From: Nocardia vulneris
GTDB taxonomy: Bacteria > Actinomycetota > Actinomycetes > Mycobacteriales > Mycobacteriaceae
Length of the DNA: 64,000 bases
Reading direction: 5' to 3'
NCBI RefSeq assembly: GCF_001613425.1
Contig: NZ_BDCI01000007.1
Span: 62,001 to 126,000, forward strand
Positions 8,371 through 16,700 of this stretch are shown here, piece after piece (position 1 is the stretch's first letter; each line of letters begins with the position of its first letter). The position numbers and the translations under genes were made by a program. The notes under the pieces are model-generated. The model ran no database searches. It had not been told where the DNA came from and saw nothing but the letters and a program-made list of their open reading frames with translations.

Positions 8371-9552
8371 TCAGCAGCTGCAATCACAACCGCAGCAGTC
8401 GCAACCACAGCAATCGGATTCACAGCAGCCGCCGCAACCGCCGTCGCTGCAGCCGCTGCAATCGCAGTTCTTGATCCAGGCGTCCTTGCGTTCGCCGGTG
8501 CACGGCTGGGTGTGGTCGGCGCAGCACGCGTAACCGGTGCAGTAGGCCCCGAGGATCAGCGTCAGCGACTCGCCGATACCCGGACGCCGGGTCGGCGGAC
8601 GATGACCGGTGCGCTGCGCCCGCGGCCCGGCCGCCGCGTCCTCGGACCGGGCGGTGCAGCTGTGCGCGACCGCCGCGCCGATACCGCGGGTGAGCTTGCG
8701 CAGCACCGAGGTCAGCGGATCGAGCAGCATCCAGCGCACGGTGGGCACCTGGTCCAGTTCGGCGTCGGCGACCGATTCCCGCAGCCGCGCATCCGATTCC
8801 CGCAGCAGGTCGTAGGCCTGCGGCATGGTGGTGCCGGTCGCCGCGAGCGGATTGAATCGCCCGCGCGCCAGGTCCTGCTCGTAGTCCTGGACCGCGTCGG
8901 CCAGGTGCGCGATCCGGCCGAATTGCCAGCCTGCCGCGCGCAGCGCGTCGACATTCTCCGGCCGCTCGGCCAAAACCGCAGTGTGGGCGAAGAATTCAGA
9001 GGCACACAGCTGGGTGGGGATGGTCAGCGAGGTGAGCGCGTCGGTGCGATCGACCACCGCGAGTTCCTGGGCCGCCCGCTCCAGCCGCGACTGCGCGCCG
9101 AGCGCGGCGACCAGCGGTGCCACATCCAAACCGATCTGCTGCGCACTGACTCGCGCCTGCCCGGCCCAGCGGGTCGCGGCCTGGGTGAGTGGCGCGCGGG
9201 CCAGCACACCGGCGTCACCGTCGGCCACATGATCGTGAATCTTGGCCGAGGCCAGTAAGAGTGACGCGGTGGTGGCCAGTCGCACCCCCGGTGAACTCGC
9301 CGAGGCGACCGACGCCCGCTGCATGCCGCGCAGCGCACACCGCCCGGCCGCGGTGCGCTGCACCGCACCGCCGGCTTGCGCCTCGGTGAGCACGCTCAGC
9401 ACGATGGCATCGACATTGGTTGTGGCACGGGCCAATTGGCCGTGCTCGTCCCGTAGCCCCAGACACAGTCCGCACAGATGGCTGCGCCACTGCGCCGCAT
9501 CGATGCCGTACTTCGCCGCCCCGTGCGCACACGGCCTGAGCAACCCGAACAA
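8371..9552 (-). CDS. DUF5685 family protein with an extreme Cys-rich C-terminal tail
   Basis: This protein of about 393 residues begins FGLLRPC and continues HLCGLCLGLRDEHGQLARA, the hallmark of the actinobacterial DUF5685 family. TTG 9552 is chosen because family members begin at this FGLLRPC; the frame stays open to 9642, so a longer N-terminus is possible. The middle is helical (HLADAVQDYEQDLARGRF) with conserved Asp/His that could bind metal. The last 56 residues hold 18 Cys with a tandem CCGCD pattern, ending CDCSC. The family function is unknown. The early Cys/His cluster and the tail suggest metal binding or redox chemistry, which is inferred. The gene lies upstream of nothing in its own direction and follows TetR after a 134-bp gap. 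Confidence 0.75.
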   Translation of the reverse strand: MFGLLRPCAHGAAKYGIDAAQWRSHLCGLCLGLRDEHGQLARATTNVDAIVLSVLTEAQAGGAVQRTAAGRCALRGMQRASVASASSPGVRLATTASLLLASAKIHDHVADGDAGVLARAPLTQAATRWAGQARVSAQQIGLDVAPLVAALGAQSRLERAAQELAVVDRTDALTSLTIPTQLCASEFFAHTAVLAERPENVDALRAAGWQFGRIAHLADAVQDYEQDLARGRFNPLAATGTTMPQAYDLLRESDARLRESVADAELDQVPTVRWMLLDPLTSVLRKLTRGIGAAVAHSCTARSEDAAAGPRAQRTGHRPPTRRPGIGESLTLILGAYCTGYACCADHTQPCTGERKDAWIKNCDCSGCSDGGCGGCCESDCCGCDCCGCDCSC

Positions 9553-9686
9553 TTCCGCCCCGTTTCTTCCCGGCTCGTTCGTCGGAGCCGGTCTGTGCTT
9601 GTTGAACCCCCGCACTCTGGCAGGCCGCCCGCGACGCGGCAACCGCTACACGCCGGTTACTCGTCCGCGCACCCGCCGAGGTGCCG

Positions 9687-10286
9687 CTATTCGGTCTTCT
9701 TGCGCCCGGCCAGACCACGCCAGGCGAGATCGTCGAGCAGGTCGACGGCCTCGCTGACCTCGATCCGGCCGCTGGCCACCCGGTCGGCGATGGCCTCGCC
9801 CGCGCCGATCACCGCGACCGCGACGACGTCGAAGTTGGTGCCCGGCTCCGGGTGTTTGGCGCTGGACTCGAGCAGTTTGGCGGTCAGCTCGATGAACCGC
9901 TCGCGGGCGTTCTCGATCTCCGAGGCGAACGCCTGCTGGCCGATGGCCTGCCGGTAGAGCACCTGCCAGGAACGACGGTTGCGGTCGACGTAGCCGAGGA
10001 AGCCCTCCAGCGCGACCCGCACCTGCTCGTGCGGGGACAGCTGTGGGTTACCCGCCGGCACCACCGATTCGATGAAGCGCAGGCCCTCGCGCTGGATGCA
10101 GGCGCGGAAGAGTTCGTCCTTGGAGCCGTAGTAGAGATACAGCATCGGTTTCGATATCTTCGCCTCGGCGGCAATGGCGTCCATCGAGGTATCGTGAAAG
10201 CCTTTCCGCGAGAACACCTCGACGGCGGCGTCGAGCATCTGCTGCTCACGAACCGCCCGAGGAAGTCGCTTCGTTCCGCCCGCCAT
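9687..10286 (-). CDS. TetR/AcrR family transcriptional regulator
   Basis: This 199-residue repressor has an N-terminal HTH: RAVREQQMLDAAVEVFSRKG, then DTSMDAIAAEAKISKPMLYL, YYGSKDELF. A helical ligand domain follows. ATG 10286 has a strong TAGGAGA ribosome site; a TTG 15 bp upstream is possible but weaker. An operator-like site 32 bp upstream overlaps a TAATAT -10 element, consistent with autorepression. A near-identical site stands before fadA2/fabG4, so the likely ligand is an acyl-CoA or a related lipid. The position matches M. tuberculosis Rv0238. Confidence 0.9.
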   Translation of the reverse strand: MAGGTKRLPRAVREQQMLDAAVEVFSRKGFHDTSMDAIAAEAKISKPMLYLYYGSKDELFRACIQREGLRFIESVVPAGNPQLSPHEQVRVALEGFLGYVDRNRRSWQVLYRQAIGQQAFASEIENARERFIELTAKLLESSAKHPEPGTNFDVVAVAVIGAGEAIADRVASGRIEVSEAVDLLDDLAWRGLAGRKKTE

Positions 10287-10317
10287 CCGCTCTCCTACCA
10301 ATGGTGAATCTCATATA

Positions 10318-10334
10318 TTACTCCAAGGTAAGTT
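10318..10334 (-). promoter_or_regulatory. Autoregulatory operator upstream of the TetR gene
   Basis: On the minus strand the site reads AACTTACCTTGGAGTAA and matches the 5858-5879 operator at 15 of 17 aligned bases. It overlaps TAATAT (minus strand, about 10314-10319), a likely -10 element of the TetR gene. Confidence 0.7.
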
Positions 10335-10385
10335 CCGCGGGTCGGATTTGCTCCCCAGTCGCGGAACCAATGCCGCCGCGCGCGT

Positions 10386-11537
10386 TCAGCAGCGCGGCAG
10401 CACACCTTTGAACGCCGCCATCCGCAACACCGAAGCGTTCACCTGTGCCGCGGGCAACCGTCCCGCCGTCACGGCCGCTTCGAGGTGGTCGAGCACCGTC
10501 GAGACCGCGTCCGTACTGATCCACAGGGCGTTGTCCGCCCCGGCGACCAGCGCGGCTTCCACCGCGTCTTCGATGGACAGCCGGTCGGTGATGGCAGCCA
10601 TGCCGCTGAGATCGTCGGTGAAGATCGGCCCCTGGAACGGCGCGGCACCGTAGCCGGTCCCCTCCCGCAGCAGCGCCATCGCCTCCGGGCTGATGCTGGC
10701 GGGCACGTTCGGCGTGGTCAGGCCCGGCACGTCCAGGTGGCCGACCATCACCCCGGCACCGGAACCGATGAGATCCCGGTACGGGACGAGATCGACGGTG
10801 CGCAGGCTGTCCAGCGGCGGCGTACGGACCGCGCCGCGATGCGAATCGCCCGAGCCGGAGCCATGGCCGGGGAAGTGCTTCATGACCGTGCCGACGCCGA
10901 CCTCACGCATCGCACGGATGTAGGCCTCGGCGTAGCGGGTGACCACCGCGGGGTCGTCGGAGAAGGAGCGGTCGCCGATGACGGAATCGTCGGGCTGCGC
11001 GCTCACATCCACATCCGGCGCGAAATTCACCGTGATGCCGATATCTTTCAGCGCACGGCCCCGGGTCAGCGTCGCTTCGTAGAACTGCTCGGGTGTGATG
11101 CTCTGCGCCGTCGTCCGGGCCGAGGGCGCGGGGCCGATCAGATACCGGACGCGGGAGACCCGCCCGCCCTCTTCATCGATGGTGACCATCAGCGGCACCT
11201 TGGCCGCCTGTTTGACCTGCTCGATCTGCCCCGCACCGAGCAGCGACGGATCGGTCCAGCCGCCGATGAAGATGCCGCCGACCTGCTCGGTCTGCACCAC
11301 GTTCGCGGCGTCGGCGCGGTCGGCGACCCCGACCGTCAACAGCTGCGCCAGCTTCTGCCGCAGCGTGAACTGCGCGAGGTAGCCCGCCGTGCAATCCGGC
11401 TTCGGGGTGGTGCTCGGCTGCGTGGCCGTCTCGGGGATGACCGCGCGTGACGGCGTGGGACTGCCGTCGCCGCCGCTCGAGCAGGCCGTCGCGACGGCGG
11501 CCAGCACGACGAACACGAGCAGGGGCGTCTTCCGCAT
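10386..11537 (-). CDS. lpqI: Lipoprotein beta-N-acetylglucosaminidase, GH3 family (LpqI/NagZ)
   Basis: This 383-residue surface lipoprotein is predicted to remove GlcNAc from peptidoglycan fragments during cell-wall recycling. ATG 11537 opens a lipoprotein signal (MRKTPLLVFVVLAAVATACS, acceptor Cys at residue 19). GH3 motifs are intact: substrate-binding KHFPGHGSGSGDSH with the NagZ-type Asp/His dyad loop, VMVGHLDVPGL, and the nucleophile region GPIFTDDLSGMAAI (Asp in FTDDL). The linker after the Cys is Ser/Pro/Thr-rich. It diverges from the stress-protein gene and stands next to the TetR gene, as in M. tuberculosis (Rv0237/Rv0238). Confidence 0.9.
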   Translation of the reverse strand: MRKTPLLVFVVLAAVATACSSGGDGSPTPSRAVIPETATQPSTTPKPDCTAGYLAQFTLRQKLAQLLTVGVADRADAANVVQTEQVGGIFIGGWTDPSLLGAGQIEQVKQAAKVPLMVTIDEEGGRVSRVRYLIGPAPSARTTAQSITPEQFYEATLTRGRALKDIGITVNFAPDVDVSAQPDDSVIGDRSFSDDPAVVTRYAEAYIRAMREVGVGTVMKHFPGHGSGSGDSHRGAVRTPPLDSLRTVDLVPYRDLIGSGAGVMVGHLDVPGLTTPNVPASISPEAMALLREGTGYGAAPFQGPIFTDDLSGMAAITDRLSIEDAVEAALVAGADNALWISTDAVSTVLDHLEAAVTAGRLPAAQVNASVLRMAAFKGVLPRC

Positions 11538-11697
11538 GACGGTCAACGGTACTGTTCGAGCGCCGTTACGGCACGGTGGGGTGGGCCGCCGGACCCTTTC
11601 CGAGTGGAAGGTCCGATCCCGCGCGCCAGCAGGTGAACAAGCGTTTCCCACGGTAACCTTGACCTGTAGCCGGGAGACTCCCACCAGGAGGTCCATC

Positions 11698-12186
11698 GTG
11701 CCGTGCGATCTGATGCTCATTGCCTACGACGGTTCCGAAAACGCCAAGCGCGCCATCGAATACGCGGGGCGATTCCTCAGCGCGGACAGAGCCATCGTGC
11801 TGACCGCGTGGGAACCGATGGTGCGCCAAGCCGCCCGCCTCTCCGGGCTGTCGGGGGTGATGCAACCCGAATGGGTGCCCGACGAGGAGGTCGAGGACGT
11901 CGCCTACGTCGACGCGCGCACCATCAACACCGAGGGCGTGCGCCTGGCCAAGCTCGCCGGGCTCAATGCCGAGGCGCGCACCGCCGAATGCACGACGACC
12001 ATCTGGAACGCCATCGTCGAATGCGCCGACGACCTCGATGTGGACATCATCGTCGCGGGCACCAGGGGCGCCACCGGCATCCGCGCACTGATGCACAGCA
12101 GCGTGGCCGACGCCGTGCTCAAGCATTGTCACCGTCCCGTCCTCATGGTTCCGCCCGGCAAGGAGCCCGCGGCCAAATCCCGCTGA
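11698..12186 (+). CDS. Universal stress protein (UspA domain)
   Basis: This 162-residue single Usp domain starts at GTG 11698 with a textbook AGGAGG six bases upstream. The first strand and acidic residue are in LMLIAYDGSENAKRAIEYAG. The nucleotide-binding signature G-x2-G-x9-G-S/T is approximated by GTRGATGIRALMHSS near the C-terminus, followed by HCHRPVLMVP, so ATP binding is likely. Usp proteins act in stress or dormancy; the specific role is unknown. The gene is separated by 120 bp from the isochorismate synthase. Confidence 0.88.
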   Translation: MPCDLMLIAYDGSENAKRAIEYAGRFLSADRAIVLTAWEPMVRQAARLSGLSGVMQPEWVPDEEVEDVAYVDARTINTEGVRLAKLAGLNAEARTAECTTTIWNAIVECADDLDVDIIVAGTRGATGIRALMHSSVADAVLKHCHRPVLMVPPGKEPAAKSR

Positions 12187-12307
12187 CCCGCCTGCGGGCA
12201 CGGAAGTCGCTGCGCGCATACGGGTCTGGGCTCCGGGCGCGGTGCGGCCGTGAATGCCGTCACGCGAGCCGTTGTGACGGCCGGAGCGGGGTTAGGGTCG
12301 AAAGACT

Positions 12308-13402
12308 ATGGACGGATTCCTGCTTGCACAGCCCGGCGGGGTGGTCCGGGCTACCGGTAGCCGGATCGCTTTCCGCGAACCCGAACGCGCGGTCGCCGCG
12401 TTGCGTGCGGGCAGTGCCGATCTGATCGTCGGGGCGTTGCCGTTCGATCCGCGCGAACCGGCCGCGCTGACCGTGCCGGAACAGGCCGAGCACACGGCGG
12501 GCCCGTGGCGGCCCGCGGCGGTCCCGGAGCTGCCCGCAGTGCAGTTCCTCACCGAAATCCCCAGTGCCGCTGAACATATCGCGCGAGTGACGAAGCTGGT
12601 CGAGCAGCTCGGCGATCCGGCGCAGCCGTTGCGCAAAGTGGTCGCGGCCCGCTCCGTCCTCGCCGAGGCGGCCGCAGCGCTGGACCCCGAGGTCGTCGCC
12701 GCGCATCTGCTCGCGCGCCATCCGCACGCGAACGTGTTCGCGGTGGATCTGAGCGCGGCCGGGCGTACGGGCGCGACCCTGGTCGGCGCGACCCCCGAGG
12801 TGCTGATCGAGCGCCGCGGCCGGACCGTCACCCTGCATCCGCTGGCGGGCACCGTGCCCCGCCTGGCCGATCCGGACGCCGACGCCGCCCAGGCGCGCGA
12901 GCTGCTGGCCAGCGGCAAGAACCGGGACGAGCACGCGTTCGTGATCGACTGGATCCGGGATCGGCTGGGCCCGGTCTGCGCCGAGCTGTCCATTCCCGAC
13001 GGCCCGGAACTGGTCAGCACCCACGAGGTCTGGCACCTCGCCACGCCGATCACCGGCACGCTGCGCGACCCCGCGACCACCGCGCTCGAACTGGCCCTGC
13101 TGCTGCATCCGACGCCCGCCCTCTGCGGCACCCCGACCGACCTGGCGCTGGCGACCATCGCCGACCTCGAAGAGGACCGTGGTTTCTACGGCGGCGCGGT
13201 CGGCTGGTGCGATGCGCGCGGCGACGGCTCCTGGGTGGTGGCGATCCGCTGCGCGGAGTTGTCCGCGGACGGCCGCACCGTGCACGCCTACGCGGGCGGC
13301 GGCATCGTCGCCGCCTCGGACCCGAAGGCCGAACTCGACGAGACCACCGCCAAACTCCGCACGCTGCTCGGCGGCCTGCACTGCACGATCCCCGCCCACT
13401 GA
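12308..13402 (+). CDS. Isochorismate synthase (chorismate-binding, EntC/MenF type)
   Basis: This 364-residue enzyme converts chorismate to isochorismate, feeding menaquinone or salicylate-type siderophores. The chorismate-binding fold occupies residues 85-360, with LHPLAGTVPR, RDEHAFVIDWI, STHEVWHLATPITG, RGFYGGAVGW and YAGGGIVAASDP, all conserved in the Mg-dependent synthases. Pathway assignment is open: no men or nocobactin/mycobactin genes are adjacent. A TAGGGT hexamer (12293-12298) lies 9 bp before the ATG, so the transcript is almost leaderless. Confidence 0.85.
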   Translation: MDGFLLAQPGGVVRATGSRIAFREPERAVAALRAGSADLIVGALPFDPREPAALTVPEQAEHTAGPWRPAAVPELPAVQFLTEIPSAAEHIARVTKLVEQLGDPAQPLRKVVAARSVLAEAAAALDPEVVAAHLLARHPHANVFAVDLSAAGRTGATLVGATPEVLIERRGRTVTLHPLAGTVPRLADPDADAAQARELLASGKNRDEHAFVIDWIRDRLGPVCAELSIPDGPELVSTHEVWHLATPITGTLRDPATTALELALLLHPTPALCGTPTDLALATIADLEEDRGFYGGAVGWCDARGDGSWVVAIRCAELSADGRTVHAYAGGGIVAASDPKAELDETTAKLRTLLGGLHCTIPAH

Positions 13403-13536
13403 CCGCGGACCGGGTGCTCACGCGGCGATACCCATCGACTATCACCGAGGAATCGGCGGGCTGAACGCACCGAATCGGCGAGCGGGCTGCTAGGTTGACC
13501 GGGAATGTGCCTGCATCGATGTATTGGAGTGCCGCA

Positions 13537-13707
13537 ATGAAGTTTGCTGTTCCTGGTGTTGCGAGTGCTGTCGGCGGCGCCGTGCTCGGTGTGATCGCGG
13601 TGCTCCTCGTGACCGTTGCGGTGCAGCAGAACACGCGTCCGGACATCGACCGCAGCGGCGACAAGGATTCGTCGCTGCTGAACAACGTCGAGTACGGCAG
13701 TCGCTGA
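13537..13707 (+). CDS. DUF2613 small membrane protein preceding aftD
   Basis: This 56-residue protein has one N-terminal membrane helix (MKFAVPGVASAVGGAVLGVI...) and a short extracytoplasmic tail ending LLNNVEYGSR. ATG 13537 has GGAG seven bases upstream. The tail and length match Rv0236A of M. tuberculosis, which is likewise placed just before aftD. Its TGA overlaps the putative CTG start of aftD (CTGA), so it is probably co-translated and may assist AftD folding or localisation; that role is inferred from position. Confidence 0.85.
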   Translation: MKFAVPGVASAVGGAVLGVIAVLLVTVAVQQNTRPDIDRSGDKDSSLLNNVEYGSR

Positions 13708-16700
13708 CCTCGGCCCTAACCGCCGACTCGCTCGCACCGGCCGCGGCGTCGCGGCGGCACAGTACTGCGCCGCTGGGTAGACGCTGGTTCGCCGGAACCG
13801 TTCTCGCCGCGTTTCTGCTGACCTTTCTGCAGGCTCCCGGGCGCACGGTCGCGGACACCAAATACGACCTGACGCAGAACCCGCTGGGTTTCCTCGAACG
13901 CGCCAGTCATCTGTGGAGCAGCCAGGCTCCGATGGGTCAGGTGCAGAACCAGGCCTACGGGTATTTCTTCCCGCACGGCGCCTTCTTCTCGGCCGGGCAT
14001 GTGCTCGGCGTGCCCGCTTGGGCGACCCAGCGGATCTGGTGGGCGCTGCTGCTGCTCGCCGGATTCTGGGGCATCGTCCGGCTGTGCGAGACCCTCGGCA
14101 TCGGCACCCGCGGCTCCCGGATCGTCGCGGCGCTCGCCTTCGCGCTCTCGCCGCGCGTGCTCACGACGCTGGGCTCGATCTCGTCCGAAACCCTGCCGAT
14201 GATGCTGGCCCCGTGGGTCCTGCTCGCGCCGGCCGCGCTCGGGCTCCGCGGGCGGACTCGGCGGCGCGGCGGGGCCGCCTCCCCCGCGGGCAGCGCGCTC
14301 GCGTTGGCGCTGATGGGGTCGGTCAACGCGGTCGCGACGGTCGCCGCGTTCCTGCCCGCGCTGCTCTGGTGGGGCTCCTACCGCCCGAATCGCGAATGGT
14401 GGCGATTCACCCGAGCCTGGGTGCCGCTGCTGGTGCTCGCCACGTTCTGGTGGGCGGTGCCGTTGCTCCTGCTGGGCAAGGTGAGCCCGCCGTTCCTGGA
14501 CTACATCGAATCCTCCGGCGTGACAACGCAATGGGCCTCGCTCGCCGAGGTCTTGCGCGGCACGGACAGCTGGACGCCGTTCGTCTCACCGGAACGCATC
14601 GCGGGCGCGGTACTGGTGACCCAGCCCGCCGCGGTGCTCGCCACCGGCCTGCTCGCCGCGGCGGGCATGGCCGGGCTGGCGCTGCGGTCCATGCCGCACC
14701 GGGGACGGCTCGCGCTCATCCTCTGCGTCGGCCTGATCGGCATCTGCGCGGGATACGTCGGCGAGCTGGGCGGTCCGTTCGCCGAATCGGTGCGGCTGTT
14801 CCTGGACTCCGGCGGCGCACCGCTGCGCAACGTGCACAAACTCGAGCCGCTGATCCGAATTCCCTTGGTCCTCGGCCTCGCCCAGCTGCTGGCCCGGGTG
14901 CCACTGCCGGCCTCGGTGCCGATGCCGGTGTGGCGCAGCGCGTTCGCCCATCCCGAGCGGGACCGGGTAGTTGCCGTCGCCGCCCTGGTGCTGACCGCGC
15001 TCACCCTGGCCACCTCGCTGGCCTGGACCGGCCGGCTGGCACCGCGCGGCGCCTACGATCGGGTGCCGGCGTACTGGGAGCAGACCGCGCAGTGGTTGCA
15101 CGACCACGCCGCCGACACCCGCGCCCTGGTGGTGCCCGGTGCACCGTTCGGCAGCCAGGTCTGGGGCCTGACCAGGGACGAACCGTTGCAGGCCTTGGCG
15201 AGCACGCCGTGGGCGGTCCGGGACTCGGTACCGCTGAACCCGCCGGGCACCATCCGCGCGATGGATTCGGTGCAGCGACTGATCGCCGACGGCAGGCCGT
15301 CCACCGGCCTGGCCCCCACGCTGGCCGGGCAGGGCATCGGAATCCTGGTGCTACGCAACGACCTCGACGCCGAGACCTCGCGCTCGACCCGGCCGATGCT
15401 GGCGCACCGGGCGATCGAGGGCTCGCCGGGCCTGACCAAGGTCGCCGAATTCGGCGCGCCGATCGAATCGGCGGTCATCGCCGAGGATCTGGTCGCCGAC
15501 GGCGATCTGCGGCCCGCCTACCCCGCCGTCGAGATCTATCGGGTAGGTGCTCCGGCACCGGGCACCCCTGCCGAGGTGCGCAGCGGAACCGGTGCGCCGC
15601 AATCGTTCCCAGGTGCGTACACGGTGCCGCTCGGCACGATGCCGATCGTCCAGGGCGGGCCCGAGGTGCTCGAACGGCTGCGCCGCGACCCCGGCACGAC
15701 CAATGCCCCCGCCTTGCTCGCCGCCGATGCGGTGCGCGCGGGCCTGCCGATCGGACCGCTGACGGTCACCGATACCCCGATGGATCGCGAGGCCGACTTC
15801 GGCCGGGTGGACAACCACAATTCGGCGCTGCGCGCGCCCGGCGACGCCCGCCGCACACACAACCTGGTGCCCGACTACCCGGTCGACGGCGCGGAACCGG
15901 TGCGCGGGGAATGGTCGGGGGCGACCGTCACGGCATCGAGCTCCGCCGCCGACGCCACACAACTCGGCGGTGCCGCGCCGGGCAGCTCGACCGCGGCCGC
16001 CGTGGACGGCGATCCGGCGACCGCCTGGATCAGCAACGGCACCGAACACGCACTGGGACAGTGGCTCCGGCTCGAGCTGGACCAGCCGGTCAAGGCCGGG
16101 CAGCTGACCTTCAGCACCAGCGCGGCCGCCATCGGCGACCCGGTGAAGTGGGTGGAGGTACGTACGGCGAACGGCACCGTGACGACCAGGATTCCCGAAC
16201 CGGGTACGCCGGTGTCGGTTTCGCTGCCCGCGGGCAGGACCACCTGGGTCACCATCACCGCCGTCCGCACCGAAACCGGCAAGCGCGGCGGGCAGTTCGG
16301 CATCAGCGAGCTGACGCTGGACGACTACTCCGTGCGCGATCAGCCGGTCCGTGTCGATATCCGGCACCGGACCGTGCTGCCGCCGACCCAGCCCGGCGCC
16401 CAGGTGCGCGGCTGGGATCTCGGGCAGGAATTCCCCGGCCGCAGTGGTTGTTTCGATTCACCGAATCGGGTGCGCTGCAGCAAAGGACTGGCCCTCGCGC
16501 CGGAGGAACCCGGTACCTTCCAGCGGACCCTCTCGGTGCCGGAACCGATGTCGGTGACACCCGAACTGACCGTCCGCACTCGACAGGGCCCTGCGCTGGA
16601 GGCACTGCTCACCGACCCCGGCCGGCCGGTCGCCCGCGGCCAGGCCGACGTGGGTGACGTGCGCGGAGCCGCGTTCGCGGCGACGGACGGCGATCCGCGG

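Noticed and set aside
8371..8540. Cys-rich tail as a RiPP precursor
   Set aside because: It is the C-terminus of a conserved 390-residue DUF5685 protein, and no modifying enzymes are adjacent.
13913..16657. A 914-codon frame overlapping aftD
   Set aside because: Same strand, shifted frame, Arg/Ala/Gly-rich, no start context; aftD motifs are in the other frame.
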